DNA of 64,000 nucleotides from Phycicoccus duodecadis (GTDB taxonomy: Bacteria; Actinomycetota; Actinomycetes; Actinomycetales; Dermatophilaceae), in the NCBI RefSeq assembly GCF_002846495.1, contig NZ_PJNE01000001.1, forward strand, positions 2,976,001-3,040,000, read 5' to 3'. The notes below the pieces were generated by a model. That model did not search any database and was not told the DNA's origin. It saw nothing but the letters and a program-made list of their open reading frames with translations. The stretch's first letter is position 1. Each line of letters opens with the position of its first letter. This document shows, piece by piece, positions 20,198-29,140 of the stretch. A program made the translations under genes and the position numbers.

Positions 20198-21247
20198 TCA
20201 GGACGCGCGGTCGGTCTCCTCGCGCAGGTGCATGGCCGACAGGATGCGGTTGAGGTCCTCGACCGAGGCGAACTCCACCGTCAGGCGCCCCTTCTTCTGG
20301 CCGAGGGCGATGCGCACCCGGGTCTCGAGCCGGTCCGACAGGTCAGCGGCCAGGTCGTCGAGCTGTGGGCGCCGGCCTCCGGCCCGCGGGGTGTTGCGAC
20401 GAGCGGGCGGGGTGTCGGCATCGCCCACCGCCACGATCTCCTCGACCGAGCGCACCGAGAGCCCCTCGGCGACGATGCGCTGCGCCAGCCGCTCCATGGC
20501 GGCGGCGTCGGGAACGGCCAGCAGCGCGCGGGCATGGCCCGCGCTCAACACGCCGGCGGCGACGCGGCGGGCCACGGCCGGCGGCAGCTTCAGCAGGCGC
20601 AGCGTGTTCGAGATCTGCGGCCGGGAGCGGCCGATGCGGCGGGCCAGCTCCTCCTGGGTACAGCCGAAGTCGTCGAGGAGCTGCTGGTAGGCGGCCGCCT
20701 CTTCCAGAGGGTTGAGCTCGCTGCGGTGCAGGTTCTCGAGCAGGGCGTCCCGCAGGAGGTCGTCCTCGTCGGTCGACCGCACGATGGCGGGCACCGTCTC
20801 CTTGCCGGCCTCACGTGACGCGCGCCAGCGCCGCTCCCCCATGATCAGCTCGAACCGCACCTCGCTGTCGGCGGTCGCGTCCGGCGCCGGCCGCACCACG
20901 ATGGGCTGCAGCACCCCGATCTCGCGGATCGAGTGCACCAGCTCGGCCAGCGCGTCCTCGTCGAAGACGGTGCGCGGCTGGCGGGGGTTGGGCCGGATGG
21001 CGTCCAGCGGGATCTCGGCGAACTCGGCGCCCGGCACCGGCTTCAGGACCGGACCGTCAGGCCTGGACGCGGCCGGAGCCGCGGCGTCGGCGCTCTGGCC
21101 GGCCGCTCCGGGCTGCCCGTTCTGCTGCGCGCCCGCGGGGCCCTCGTCACGGTCGCGGAAGAACACGTCGACAGGACGGTCGGTGGCCGGCTGGGTGGGG
21201 ATGAGGGCACCCAGCCCGCGACCCAGGGCGCGACGCTTCTCGCTCAC
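20198..21247 (-). CDS. parB: Chromosome-partitioning protein ParB
   Basis: 349 aa. The GTG start overlaps the parA stop as GTGA. The N-terminal [14 protein letters not shown] peptide contacts ParA in this family. The CTP-binding/ParB-N part shows [31 protein letters not shown] and [12 protein letters not shown], with the Arg-rich GERR box. The HTH ([20 protein letters not shown]) binds parS. The C-terminal dimerisation domain ends at LHLREETD-like residues. Five perfect parS sites lie 1.1-2.5 kb upstream. It loads on parS and slides as a clamp to organise the origin region. Confidence 0.97.
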   Translation of the reverse strand: MSEKRRALGRGLGALIPTQPATDRPVDVFFRDRDEGPAGAQQNGQPGAAGQSADAAAPAASRPDGPVLKPVPGAEFAEIPLDAIRPNPRQPRTVFDEDALAELVHSIREIGVLQPIVVRPAPDATADSEVRFELIMGERRWRASREAGKETVPAIVRSTDEDDLLRDALLENLHRSELNPLEEAAAYQQLLDDFGCTQEELARRIGRSRPQISNTLRLLKLPPAVARRVAAGVLSAGHARALLAVPDAAAMERLAQRIVAEGLSVRSVEEIVAVGDADTPPARRNTPRAGGRRPQLDDLAADLSDRLETRVRIALGQKKGRLTVEFASVEDLNRILSAMHLREETDRAS

Positions 21248-22503
21248 GCGGACTCCTCCGTGGTCTGGGCGCGCACGCCCCGTTCGGCGAGCTCGACGGC
21301 CGCCTCGAGATAGGACAGGGCCCCGCTGCTGTTGGGGTCGTAGGTCATGACGGTCTCACCGTGGCTCGGCGCCTCCGAGATCCGTACCGAGCGTGGCACC
21401 GTCGCCCGCAGGGTCTGCTCGGAGAAGTGCGTACGCACCTCGTCGGCGACCTGGGCCGAGAGCCGGGTCCGGGCGTCGAACATGGTGAGCAGGATGGTCG
21501 ACACGTGCAGCGAGGGGTTGAGGTGGTTGCGGATCATCTCGATGTTCTTCAGGAGCTGCGAGAGCCCCTCCAGGGCGTAGTACTCGCACTGGATCGGGAT
21601 GAACACCTCGGTGGCGGCGACGAACGCGTTCACGGTGAGCAGGCCCAGGCTCGGCGGGCAGTCGACCAGCACGTAGTCGAGCTGGTCCTGGGCCGCCACG
21701 CGCTGATCGATGTACGCCGCGACGGCCTTCTGCAGACGGGTCTCGCGCGCGACGAGCGAGACGAGCTCGATCTCGGCACCGGCCAGGTCGATGGTCGCCG
21801 GCGCGCACAGCAGGCGCGGGATGTCGGGGCAGGCCTGCACCACGTCGGCCAGCGGCTCCCCGTCGACCAGCACGTCGTAGATGCTCGGCACCTCGGAGTG
21901 GTGGTCGATCCCGAGCGCGGTGCTGGCGTTGCCCTGCGGGTCGAGGTCGATGACCAGGACCGTGCTGCCGGCCTGTGCGAGGGCGGCGGCGATGTTGACC
22001 GTGGTGGTGGTCTTACCGACCCCGCCCTTCTGGTTCGCGACCGTCAGCACGCGGGTACGGCTCGGGCGGGGCACCGTGCGGCCACTCAGGGTGATCCGCT
22101 TACGGGCGTCGGCGGCCACGGCCTGCGCCAGGGGGGTCATGGCGTCGGCGCCAGGGATGGATGCGGCGATGGCTGCTCGCTCCTCGGTGTCGTCGTGGGT
22201 CCGATCCGGCGACCTGGTGTCACGGCGGTCGCCTTCGGGGCTGCCGGTGACGGCAGCCGGCGCGCTCCCCCCGGCGGAGGCGGTGACCCGGCGGTCGACA
22301 CCGTCCTCGAGAGTACTCGTTGTGAGCGCCGAGGAGGTCGCCGAGGGATCGTCACCCGACGGCTCGGCGGGATGCGGGGTCGATGTCGTTTCACGTGAAA
22401 CGGTGCGAGGCCAGCCCAGCCTCCCTGATGGTTCTCCGGCCGGACCAGGGAAACCCAAGCCCCCCGCGACGGTCACTGCTTCCCTGCTTGCGACCGCGCT
22501 CAC
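21244..22503 (-). CDS. parA: Chromosome-partitioning ATPase ParA (Soj)
   Basis: 419 aa from GTG 22503, chosen because AAGGAGG is 8 bases upstream; an ATG at 22563 has none. Deviant Walker A is [12 protein letters not shown], Walker B is VLVDCPP, and [10 protein letters not shown] is conserved. The first about 145 residues are a low-complexity extension typical of actinobacterial ParA. It contains VSRET, which is the in-frame translation of a parS site (22388-22401), as also seen in streptomycete ParA. ParA moves ParB-parS complexes. Confidence 0.96.
   Translation of the reverse strand: MSAVASREAVTVAGGLGFPGPAGEPSGRLGWPRTVSRETTSTPHPAEPSGDDPSATSSALTTSTLEDGVDRRVTASAGGSAPAAVTGSPEGDRRDTRSPDRTHDDTEERAAIAASIPGADAMTPLAQAVAADARKRITLSGRTVPRPSRTRVLTVANQKGGVGKTTTTVNIAAALAQAGSTVLVIDLDPQGNASTALGIDHHSEVPSIYDVLVDGEPLADVVQACPDIPRLLCAPATIDLAGAEIELVSLVARETRLQKAVAAYIDQRVAAQDQLDYVLVDCPPSLGLLTVNAFVAATEVFIPIQCEYYALEGLSQLLKNIEMIRNHLNPSLHVSTILLTMFDARTRLSAQVADEVRTHFSEQTLRATVPRSVRISEAPSHGETVMTYDPNSSGALSYLEAAVELAERGVRAQTTEESA
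22388..22401. promoter_or_regulatory. parS site within the 5' part of parA
   Basis: Perfect 14-bp palindrome GTTTCACGTGAAAC, read in frame as VSRET in ParA. Confidence 0.95.
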
Positions 22504-22577
22504 ACGACCACCCTCCTTGACGACAACGAACCCATCCAACCCCACAGCCGCCCGACACGCCAAGAGCCCCTCCCCGC

Positions 22578-22718
22578 TGTGGACAACCGGTGGACGGTGT
22601 CACCCGTCAGCGCGCCTCCGCGGCGAACCCGCGGCGAAGTGCCGCACCGTTGTGCGCCTTTGGCACCGGCGGCACCCCGCGCCGCTGGTCCGGCACGTGG
22701 TGGATAACTTGTGGATGG
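22578..22718 (-). promoter_or_regulatory. DnaA-box cluster upstream of parA
   Basis: TGTGGACAA at 22578-22586 is the reverse complement of the perfect box TTGTCCACA. GGTGGATAA (22699-22707, TTATCCACC) and TGTGGATGG (22710-22718, CCATCCACA) are near matches on the same strand. They lie 75-215 bases before the parA start. Confidence 0.55.
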
Positions 22719-22749
22719 CGGATCGGCGGAGTGCCCCGTTCACTGTGCC

Positions 22750-22763
22750 GTTTCACGTGAAAC
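22750..22763. promoter_or_regulatory. parS site
   Basis: Perfect GTTTCACGTGAAAC in the parA-rsmG intergenic region. Confidence 0.95.
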
Positions 22764-22813
22764 GCGGGAGCGCGGCCCTCCGGACGCGGGGCCAAGCACA
22801 CCGCCGACGATGT

Positions 22814-22827
22814 GTTTCACGTGAAAC
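22814..22827. promoter_or_regulatory. parS site
   Basis: Perfect GTTTCACGTGAAAC, 64 bases from the previous site. Confidence 0.95.
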
Positions 22828-22894
22828 GCGGTGGAGCCGATCCACTCCGAGCACGGGCGCCCGCTGCTGGCGTCCGCGCCCTGGGGACCACGTT

Positions 22895-22908
22895 GTTTCA
22901 CGTGAAAC
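22895..22908. promoter_or_regulatory. parS site
   Basis: Perfect GTTTCACGTGAAAC, 81 bases from the previous site and 54 bases from the end of rsmG. Confidence 0.95.
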
Positions 22909-22961
22909 AGACCCAACGCCCAGGACATCCCCACGGCACCGTCGGTGGGCCGGCGTAGGCC

Positions 22962-23726
22962 TCAGACGCTGGTGGGTCCGGGGCCGCTCGTCCCCGGCCC
23001 GCTGGCCCCCCTGCGCGGTCCTTTGCCGCTCCGGCGACCGGTCGTCGTACGGCCCCCTCGGGTGCTGGACCGCGTCGGGCCGAAGGTGAGGTCGACCGTC
23101 AGTACCGGCTCCTCGAGGACCTCGGCGCCGTGCTCGCTCACCACCGCCGTCGCCAGGCCGAGACGGGCCAGGGCGCGGCGGTCCTCTTCCAGCTCCTCTG
23201 CCGCGCTGCGTCCCTTCATCGCCACCACGGTGCCGCCCGGGCTGAGCAAGGGGACGCACCAGCGGGCCAGCTTGTCGAGCCGCGCCACCGCCCGCGCCGT
23301 GACCCAGGGGGCTTCCACCGTGCCGGCGAGCTCCTCGGCGCGGCCTCGATGGACCGTGACCCCGCTCAGGCCCAGCTCTGTCACGACCGCGTCGAGCCAG
23401 GTCGTGCGGCGCAGCATGGGCTCCACCAGGTGCATGTCGAGGTCGGGCCGTGCGATCGCCAGGGCGACACCGGGAAGCCCGGCGCCCGAGCCCACATCGA
23501 CGACCCGCGCCCCGTCGGGGAAGGCGTCCTGGATCACCGCACAGTTCAGGACGTGCCGCTCCCAGAGGCGCGGCACCTCTCGGGGCCCGATCAACCCGTG
23601 CGAGACGCCGGTGTCGGCCAGGATCGCCACGAAGCGCTCGGCCAGCTCCAGGCGCTCCCCGAACACCGCGGCCGCACCCGAAGGTGCGGCCGGCGGTTCG
23701 ATCGGGTCTGGCCCGTCGTGTTTCAC
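22962..23726 (-). CDS. rsmG: 16S rRNA (guanine527-N7)-methyltransferase RsmG (GidB)
   Basis: 254 aa. The SAM-binding motif is VVDVGSGAGLPGVALA, and HVLNCAVIQD, LVEPMLRRTTWLD and VTARAVARLDKLARW are family signatures. It methylates G527 of 16S rRNA; loss gives low-level streptomycin resistance in other bacteria. The GTG start lies inside a parS palindrome (23720-23733), with GAGGA about 10 bases upstream. The C-terminal 40 residues are a basic Arg/Gly-rich tail not needed for the fold. It lies 13 bases after jag. Confidence 0.95.
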   Translation of the reverse strand: MKHDGPDPIEPPAAPSGAAAVFGERLELAERFVAILADTGVSHGLIGPREVPRLWERHVLNCAVIQDAFPDGARVVDVGSGAGLPGVALAIARPDLDMHLVEPMLRRTTWLDAVVTELGLSGVTVHRGRAEELAGTVEAPWVTARAVARLDKLARWCVPLLSPGGTVVAMKGRSAAEELEEDRRALARLGLATAVVSEHGAEVLEEPVLTVDLTFGPTRSSTRGGRTTTGRRSGKGPRRGASGPGTSGPGPTSV

Positions 23727-23733
23727 GTGAAAC
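23720..23733. promoter_or_regulatory. parS site overlapping the rsmG start codon
   Basis: Perfect GTTTCACGTGAAAC. On the minus strand the GTG within it is the rsmG start codon, so ParB binding and rsmG initiation share the same bases. Confidence 0.95.
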
Positions 23734-23739
23734 GGTTCC

Positions 23740-24447
23740 TCAGGCAGTCGGCGCGATGACGACGTAGCGTCGCGGCTCCGAGCCCTCGGACTCGGAGACG
23801 AGACCAGCCGCGAGCACCTCGTCGTGCACGACCTTCCGCTCGAACGCGCTCATCGGCGACAGGGAGGTCGACTCGCCGGAGTCCTTCACCTTGGCGATGG
23901 CCTCCTTGGCGATGGTCACCAGAGCGGCCCGGCGCTCAGCGCGGTGGCCCGCGACGTCGAGCATCAGGCGGCTGCGCTCACCGGTCTCCGACTGGACCGC
24001 GAGGCGCGTGAGCTCCTGGAGCGCGTCGAGGACCTGGCCGTCGGGTCCGACGAGGCGACGCGGCACCCGGCCGTCCTCGCTGTCGACGATGGACACCGCG
24101 GCCCGGTCGCCGTCGACGTCCACGTCGAGGTCACCGTCGAGGTCGCAGATGTCCAGCAGCGTCTCGAGGAAGTCGGCCGCCACCTCGCCCTCACGCACGA
24201 GCTGGGCCCGACGGCCGCCCCGGCGGCTACCGGTGGCGCCCTCGTCGCCCGCACGCTCGTCAGAGTCAGAGTCAGAGTCGGCGCCCTCGTTCTCGTCCTC
24301 GTCCCGCTCGATCAGGGACTCGTCCGCCACGTCCGTCGCTGGCTCGGTGGTGTCGACATCGCTGCTGACCACGGTCTCGGGGGTGTCGCTGACGGCCGCG
24401 GCCTCGTCGGTGACGTGCTCGCTGTCCTCGGTGCGCTGCTCACTCAT
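23740..24447 (-). CDS. jag: Jag/KhpB RNA-binding protein (KH-R3H)
   Basis: 235 aa, ATG start with GGAGAGCCC. The N-terminal about 85 residues are very acidic (Glu/Asp, including a DSDSDSDE run). A KH-type domain follows (FLETLLDICDLDGDLDVDVD, RLVGPDGQVLDALQELTRLA), then the R3H domain (AHRAERRAALV-like segment and SPMSAFERKVVHDEV). It binds RNA and is always encoded with yidC in this cluster; in other bacteria it is linked with cell-wall elongation. It probably shares the rpmH-rnpA-yidD-yidC transcript. Confidence 0.93.
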   Translation of the reverse strand: MSEQRTEDSEHVTDEAAAVSDTPETVVSSDVDTTEPATDVADESLIERDEDENEGADSDSDSDERAGDEGATGSRRGGRRAQLVREGEVAADFLETLLDICDLDGDLDVDVDGDRAAVSIVDSEDGRVPRRLVGPDGQVLDALQELTRLAVQSETGERSRLMLDVAGHRAERRAALVTIAKEAIAKVKDSGESTSLSPMSAFERKVVHDEVLAAGLVSESEGSEPRRYVVIAPTA

Positions 24448-24510
24448 GGGCTCTCCAAAAGGTGCTGGGGTGAAGGGGTTCTGGGGGCGGGCCGTGCCGG
24501 CCCGGGGGCG

Positions 24511-25644
24511 TCAGCCCGCCGACGGCGAGCTCTGCCCGGACTTCTTGGGCTTCTTGGCCCCACCGGACTTCGTGCCGGACTTGGCCGAACGGACGGTTCC
24601 GGCGGCCCTCTGCTGGGGCGCCGTCTTCGGTGCCGCAGGCGCCGCCGCGGGGTCCTTCACCGCAGCCGAGCCGGGGGCCACGACCTTGCCGGAGCCCTTG
24701 GCGCGCTTCTTCGACTTCGGCTGCACGCGCTGGCCCACGGGAGTCTCGTCGATCTCGGCCGCCTCTGCCTCGGTGACCACCGGGGCTCCCGGGATGGCCT
24801 TGCCCTTCTTCTTCAGCCGCTCGTGGTAGGCCCGCTCGGCCGCAGAGCCCGGCGCCGGCATCCGGCGGATGACGTAGAACTGCTGCGTCATCGACCACAC
24901 GTTGGTGGTGAACCAGTAGATGAGGACACCGATGGGGAAGTTGACACCGGAGACGGCGAAGACGACCGGGAAGATGTAGAGCAGCATCTTCTGCTGCTTC
25001 GCGAACGGGCTGTCGAGCGCCGACTGCGGCATGTTCTTGGTCATCAGCTGGCGCTGGGTGGTGAACGTCGTGGCCGACATCAGGACGATGAGCACGATCG
25101 TGACGATCTGGGTCGAGAGCCTGTCCGCCCCGAGGAAGTGGTCGGACAGCTGCGCCCCGAAGATCGAGGCCTTCTCGGCCTGGCTCGCGACCTGCTTGGT
25201 GATGGGCCCGATCGGGTCGGTCTCCCCCGTGGAGATCTTCTGGAGGCCGTTCAGCACGCGGAAGAGGCCGAAGAAGAACGGGGACTGCACCAGGATCGGC
25301 AGGCACGAGGAGAAGGGGTTGGTCCCCTCCTTCTTGTACAGGTCCATCGTCTCCTGCGTCATCGCCTGACGGGACTCGGGATCGGTCTTGCCCTTGTACT
25401 TCTTCTGGATCTTCTGCATCTCCGGCTGGATGAGCTGGAGCTTGCGCGAGGCCTTGATCTGCTTGACGAACAGCGGGATCATCGCCGCCCGCATCACGAT
25501 CACCAGACCGACGATGGACAGCCCCCAGGTCCAGCCCGAGGCCTCGGGCATGCCGATGGCGGTGAGCGCTTGGTGGAAGCTGAACATGATCCAGGCGACG
25601 AGCCACTCGATCGGGGCCAGGATGCTGTTGAACAGATCGCCCAT
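24511..25644 (-). CDS. yidC: Membrane protein insertase YidC
   Basis: 377 aa, ATG start with AAGGACACC. It has the Oxa1/YidC/Alb3 core: WGLSIVGLVIVMRAAMIPLF with the conserved Arg of the hydrophilic groove, then KYKGKTDPESRQAMTQETM, NPFSSCLPILVQSPFFFGLF, LIYWFTTNVWSMTQQF. About five transmembrane helices. It inserts and folds membrane proteins with or without SecYEG. The C-terminal about 100 residues are a Lys/Ala/Pro-rich cytosolic tail, which in actinobacterial homologues probably contacts ribosomes. There is no large periplasmic domain, as expected for a Gram-positive type. Confidence 0.95.
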   Translation of the reverse strand: MGDLFNSILAPIEWLVAWIMFSFHQALTAIGMPEASGWTWGLSIVGLVIVMRAAMIPLFVKQIKASRKLQLIQPEMQKIQKKYKGKTDPESRQAMTQETMDLYKKEGTNPFSSCLPILVQSPFFFGLFRVLNGLQKISTGETDPIGPITKQVASQAEKASIFGAQLSDHFLGADRLSTQIVTIVLIVLMSATTFTTQRQLMTKNMPQSALDSPFAKQQKMLLYIFPVVFAVSGVNFPIGVLIYWFTTNVWSMTQQFYVIRRMPAPGSAAERAYHERLKKKGKAIPGAPVVTEAEAAEIDETPVGQRVQPKSKKRAKGSGKVVAPGSAAVKDPAAAPAAPKTAPQQRAAGTVRSAKSGTKSGGAKKPKKSGQSSPSAG

Positions 25645-25703
25645 GGTGTCCTTCGACGGGCCGGCCGGAGCCGGCGGATGATGTCACCGCGGTGACGGGA
25701 TGG

Positions 25704-26024
25704 TCAGATGTGGGACGAACCCGGGGCTGCCGGAGTTCCTGCGTAGGGCTTCGACCCGGTGGTGCCCGGCACCGGCCGGCCGGTGCCGGGGTCGCGGTCG
25801 GGCACGTGGTCGACGCCGCCGGCCGCCCACGGGTGGCAGCGCAGCAGCCGGGCCGCACCCATCCACCCGCCGCGCAGCGGGCCGAAACGCTCGATGGCCG
25901 TGACGGCGTAGGCCGAGCATGACGGGTAGTACCGGCAGGTCGGCGGCCGCAGCGGGCTGATGAAGCGCTGGTAGCCCTTGATGAGCACCAGCACCGGCCA
26001 TGCCAGCAGCCGGCCGGGGCTCAC
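25704..26024 (-). CDS. yidD: YidD membrane protein insertion efficiency factor
   Basis: 106 aa from GTG 26024, which overlaps the rnpA stop as GTGA and has GGGAG upstream; an upstream GTG at 26060 lacks a ribosome site. The signature is [35 protein letters not shown] and [12 protein letters not shown], with the three conserved Cys. It is a small peripheral membrane protein encoded between rnpA and yidC in almost all bacteria. The C-terminal about 30 residues are a Pro/Gly-rich tail. Confidence 0.93.
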   Translation of the reverse strand: MSPGRLLAWPVLVLIKGYQRFISPLRPPTCRYYPSCSAYAVTAIERFGPLRGGWMGAARLLRCHPWAAGGVDHVPDRDPGTGRPVPGTTGSKPYAGTPAAPGSSHI

Positions 26025-26386
26025 GACGAACTCCCGAAGCGACCGATCACCCTGTGCCACAACGGGTTCAGCGCCGACTGGAGGTCGCCGAAGGTCGCGG
26101 CACCAGCCGCCGGGTTGGCCCGGACCACGACGTCGACCCCGGCGGGTGTGCCCCCGAGGAGTGGGACGACCAGCGAGCGGAGCCGGCGCTTGGTGCGGTT
26201 GCGCACCACGGCGTTGCCGACGGCCTTGGACACGACGAAACCGACCCGCGGCGGGGAATCCGCACGCGCGTCGGTTCGGGTGGCGTGGACCACGAGCAGC
26301 CGTGAGCCGGCGCGGACACTGCCGCGGCCGCGGGCTGCCGTCGCGAAGTCCGCCCGCTCACGCAGTCGGCTCGGCGCCGGCAGCAC
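26021..26386 (-). CDS. rnpA: Ribonuclease P protein component
   Basis: 121 aa, GTG start 9 bases after rpmH. It is the protein subunit of RNase P, which removes 5' leaders from pre-tRNAs. The conserved RNR-like box is [17 protein letters not shown], and [14 protein letters not shown] marks the basic helix. The order rpmH-rnpA-yidD-yidC is standard. Confidence 0.95.
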   Translation of the reverse strand: MLPAPSRLRERADFATAARGRGSVRAGSRLLVVHATRTDARADSPPRVGFVVSKAVGNAVVRNRTKRRLRSLVVPLLGGTPAGVDVVVRANPAAGAATFGDLQSALNPLWHRVIGRFGSSS

Positions 26387-26395
26387 CGAGCGGCC

Positions 26396-26533
26396 TCAGG
26401 CCGAGAGCTCGGAGCGGCCCTTGCGACGACGGGCCGCGAGGATGGCGCGGCCCGCACGGGTCCGCATCCGGAGACGGAAGCCGTGGGTCTTGGCCCGGCG
26501 GCGGTTGTTGGGCTGGAAGGTCCGCTTGCTCAC
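26396..26533 (-). CDS. rpmH: 50S ribosomal protein L34
   Basis: 45 aa. [20 protein letters not shown] and [20 protein letters not shown] are the classic L34 sequence. The GTG start at 26533 is set by the protein's conserved N-terminus and by AAAGAG upstream. It is divergent from dnaA and first gene of the rnpA-yidD-yidC-jag-rsmG string. Confidence 0.97.
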   Translation of the reverse strand: MSKRTFQPNNRRRAKTHGFRLRMRTRAGRAILAARRRKGRSELSA

Positions 26534-26886
26534 GATGATCTCTTTCGCGGTGGACGGGCCGGGAGGCCCGCGGGTCGGGGGTGCCTGATCGGCGGTCATC
26601 GGAGGCCCGGGAGCCCCGTGGTGGGGCGGCCGCGGGCAGGCGAAAAACGCCGACGAACAGACCGCATCACGGTACCCGAGCGGAGCGCCCCGACCAAACC
26701 CGTGCACCGGTTCGCCACGGGACCAGGAACCCTCTACCATCGCACGGAGCATCGGCGGATCCAGCGACGACACTCCGGGGAGCGCCCGCGCCGCGCCGAA
26801 CCCACAACCTGTGGACAACCGTGTGGACGGATGACCCGTACACGGTGCCGCACGGCGACGATACGCGGAACGAGGACGGGAAACAC
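26534..26886. other. rpmH-dnaA divergent regulatory region
   Basis: 353 bases with no convincing gene. It should carry the promoters of both rpmH and dnaA. A TACCAT box near 26735 is a possible dnaA -10. DnaA boxes at 26810-26830 suggest autoregulation. Confidence 0.65.
26810..26830 (-). promoter_or_regulatory. DnaA boxes in the dnaA leader region
   Basis: TGTGGACAA (26810-26818) is a perfect reverse-complement box. TGTGGACGG (26822-26830) is a two-mismatch box three bases further on. They lie 57-77 bases before the dnaA start, where DnaA autorepression is known in other bacteria. Confidence 0.7.
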
Positions 26887-28419
26887 GTGGCGGACAGGAT
26901 GATGACCGAGCTGTGGACCGCCACACTCGAGGCCCTCGACGACGACGGCATCCCCGTCCAGCAGCGCGCGTTCCTGGGCCTGGCCCGGCTGGTCGGCCTG
27001 CTCGACGACACCGCCCTGATCGCGGTCCCCAACGACTTCACCAAGGACCAGGTCGAGACCCGGCTGCGCGACCGCGTCACTCACGTCCTCAGCGAGCGCC
27101 TCGGCCGTGACGTCCGCCTGGCCGTTACCGTCGACCCCTCGCTGGCCGACCTCCCGCTCGACGGCCGCGAGCCCGGTGCCGGGAGCGCCGCGGACGACGC
27201 CGCCGACCACAACGACCCGGGGCACGACCAGCGGGCCGCCGACCGGCGCCAGCAGATCCACGACCTCGAGCTCATCGACGACGACGAGAGCGGCGCCGGT
27301 CGCGACCACCACGGTCGTCCGGCCCTGGTCGAGGTCCCCGGGATGCGGCGCCCCCGGCCCGGCACCCAGGTGCCCGAGCAGGTCGAGCTGACCCGGCTGA
27401 ACCCCAAGTACACCTTCGACACCTTCGTCATCGGCGCGTCCAACCGCTTCGCGCACGCGGCGGCGGTCGCGGTGGCCGAGGCGCCGGCCAAGGCGTACAA
27501 CCCGCTCTTCGTCTACGGCGACTCCGGGCTGGGCAAGACCCACCTGCTACACGCCATCGGCCACTACGCCCGCGCGCTGTTCCCCAACGTCAAGGTCCGC
27601 TACGTGAACTCCGAGGAGTTCACCAACGACTTCATCAACAGCATCCGCGACGACAAGGCCGCCAACTTCCAACGCCGCTACCGCGACGTCGACGTCCTGC
27701 TCATCGACGACATCCAGTTCCTGCAGGGGAAGGTGCAGACCCAGGAGGAGTTCTTCCACACCTTCAACACCCTGCACAACGCCAGCAAGCAGGTCGTCAT
27801 CACCAGCGACGTGCCGCCGAAGCTGCTGACCGGCTTCGAGGCCCGGATGCGCAGCCGCTTCGAGATGGGGCTGCTCACCGACGTCCAACCCCCCGACCTC
27901 GAGACCCGCATCGCCATCCTGCGCAAGAAGGCCATCCAGGAGCGCCTCAGCGTCCCCGACGACGTGCACGAGTTCATCGCCTCGCGCATCTCGACCAACA
28001 TCCGCGAGCTCGAGGGCGCCCTCATCCGCGTCACGGCCTTCGCCAGCCTGAACCGCCAGCCGGTCGACATGAGCCTGGCCGAGATCGTGCTGCGCGACCT
28101 CATCCCCGACGACTCCACCAGCCAGGTCACGCCGGCGACGATCATCGCCCAGACGGCCGCCTACTTCGGGCTGACCATCGAGGACCTCCAGGGCCAGTCG
28201 CGCAGCCGGGTGCTCGTCACCGCCCGCCAGATCGCCATGTACCTGTGCCGCGAGCTCACCGACCTCTCGCTGCCCAAGATCGGCCAGCAGTTCGGCGGCC
28301 GCGACCACACCACGGTGATGCACGCCGAGAAGAAGATCCGCCAGCTGATGGCCGAGCGGCGCGCCATCTACAACCAGGTCACCGAGCTGACCAACCGGAT
28401 CAAGCAGCAGTCGCGCTGA
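26887..28419 (+). CDS. dnaA: Chromosomal replication initiator DnaA
   Basis: 510 aa from GTG 26887. Domain I is at the N-terminus ([20 protein letters not shown]), followed by an acidic, unstructured domain II (about 95-150). The AAA+ domain III has Walker [11 protein letters not shown] at 211-220, Walker [13 protein letters not shown] and sensor/box VII segments. Domain IV has the DnaA-box-binding signature ([20 protein letters not shown]). It opens oriC. Boxes lie both before the gene and in the region behind it. Confidence 0.98.
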   Translation: MADRMMTELWTATLEALDDDGIPVQQRAFLGLARLVGLLDDTALIAVPNDFTKDQVETRLRDRVTHVLSERLGRDVRLAVTVDPSLADLPLDGREPGAGSAADDAADHNDPGHDQRAADRRQQIHDLELIDDDESGAGRDHHGRPALVEVPGMRRPRPGTQVPEQVELTRLNPKYTFDTFVIGASNRFAHAAAVAVAEAPAKAYNPLFVYGDSGLGKTHLLHAIGHYARALFPNVKVRYVNSEEFTNDFINSIRDDKAANFQRRYRDVDVLLIDDIQFLQGKVQTQEEFFHTFNTLHNASKQVVITSDVPPKLLTGFEARMRSRFEMGLLTDVQPPDLETRIAILRKKAIQERLSVPDDVHEFIASRISTNIRELEGALIRVTAFASLNRQPVDMSLAEIVLRDLIPDDSTSQVTPATIIAQTAAYFGLTIEDLQGQSRSRVLVTARQIAMYLCRELTDLSLPKIGQQFGGRDHTTVMHAEKKIRQLMAERRAIYNQVTELTNRIKQQSR

Positions 28420-29140
28420 CGCACGCCGTCCCCCGTCGGACACGGTTCGTCCACAGCCGAACCTTCGACAACCCCCCGCTCCTCCCCACCCCGTCCACAG
28501 GACGAGCCCCGCCACGGTCGAGCGCCGGGCCCGCCCGACACGCACGGACGCAGGCCGCCACCGGCCCGGCCGCGGCCGACAACCTTAGACAACGGTCATC
28601 CACCCATGGGTACAAGCCTGTGGAAAACTCCGGCCCCAGCCGTCCCACCAGCGCCCGAGGCCCCCAGTTGTCCACAGGCCCTGTGGACGGCTGTGGACGG
28701 ACGGCGGGTCGCCGTGGACGACGCGCCGCCGGTCGGTGGACCGGATGTGAACGCCCGCTGGCCGTCAACAGGCAGCGCCCGTCGTGCACCGAGTCGTCCC
28801 GGGCCCGTCCACACCCCGGCGCGCCGCGCTGACCTGCACCGACAGCGAGTCGTCCACAGGATCCACAGCTCCTACAACAACGATGAGACCTGGAGATGAA
28901 GGGGTCCGCCCCGATCAGGTCCCTGCTGCGACCCGCCCGGGAACGAGGAGAGAACCCTCCGAGCACGGCGGGAGGAGCCATGCCGACCGGATGCAGCGAC
29001 ATCGGTACCGCCCCCGGTGCCGGTGCACTAATGTCATGCTCCCGTCTGCCTCGGGGGCGCCGACGAGCGCCCGTGCGGACGGGCACGATCCCGATGCACC
29101 ACATGGGCGCGGCAGGCCGCGCCGGATAGGGCGGTATGCC
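28420..29140. other. oriC: Replication origin oriC (dnaA-dnaN intergenic region)
   Basis: 721 bases without a convincing gene, rich in DnaA boxes. Perfect box: TTGTCCACA at 28668-28676. Near matches: TCGTCCACA 28447-28455 and 28850-28858; CCGTCCACA 28491-28499 and 28805-28813; on the minus strand TGTGGAAAA 28619-28627, TGTGGACGG 28682-28690 and 28692-28700, CGTGGACGA 28713-28721; weak TCATCCACC 28596-28604 and GGATCCACA 28859-28867. The box group ends near 28867. The 270 bases after it before dnaN hold no box I can see and probably contain the dnaN promoter. A clear AT-rich unwinding element is not obvious; CTCCTACAACAACGATGAG at about 28869 is the best candidate. Confidence 0.9.

Larger units (their letters stand above)
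22504..22961. other. parA-rsmG intergenic region: three parS sites and DnaA-box-like cluster
   Basis: This 458-base region holds no convincing gene. It contains three perfect parS palindromes and a group of DnaA-box-like sequences just upstream of parA. Short open frames crossing it get their FHVKH/VSRET motifs only from the palindromes. The parA promoter must lie here, but I cannot assign it. Confidence 0.75.

Noticed and set aside
22740..22934. A short minus-strand open frame with repeated FHVKH/VSRET motifs
   Set aside because: The motifs are translations of the parS palindromes; there is no ribosome site or conserved protein.
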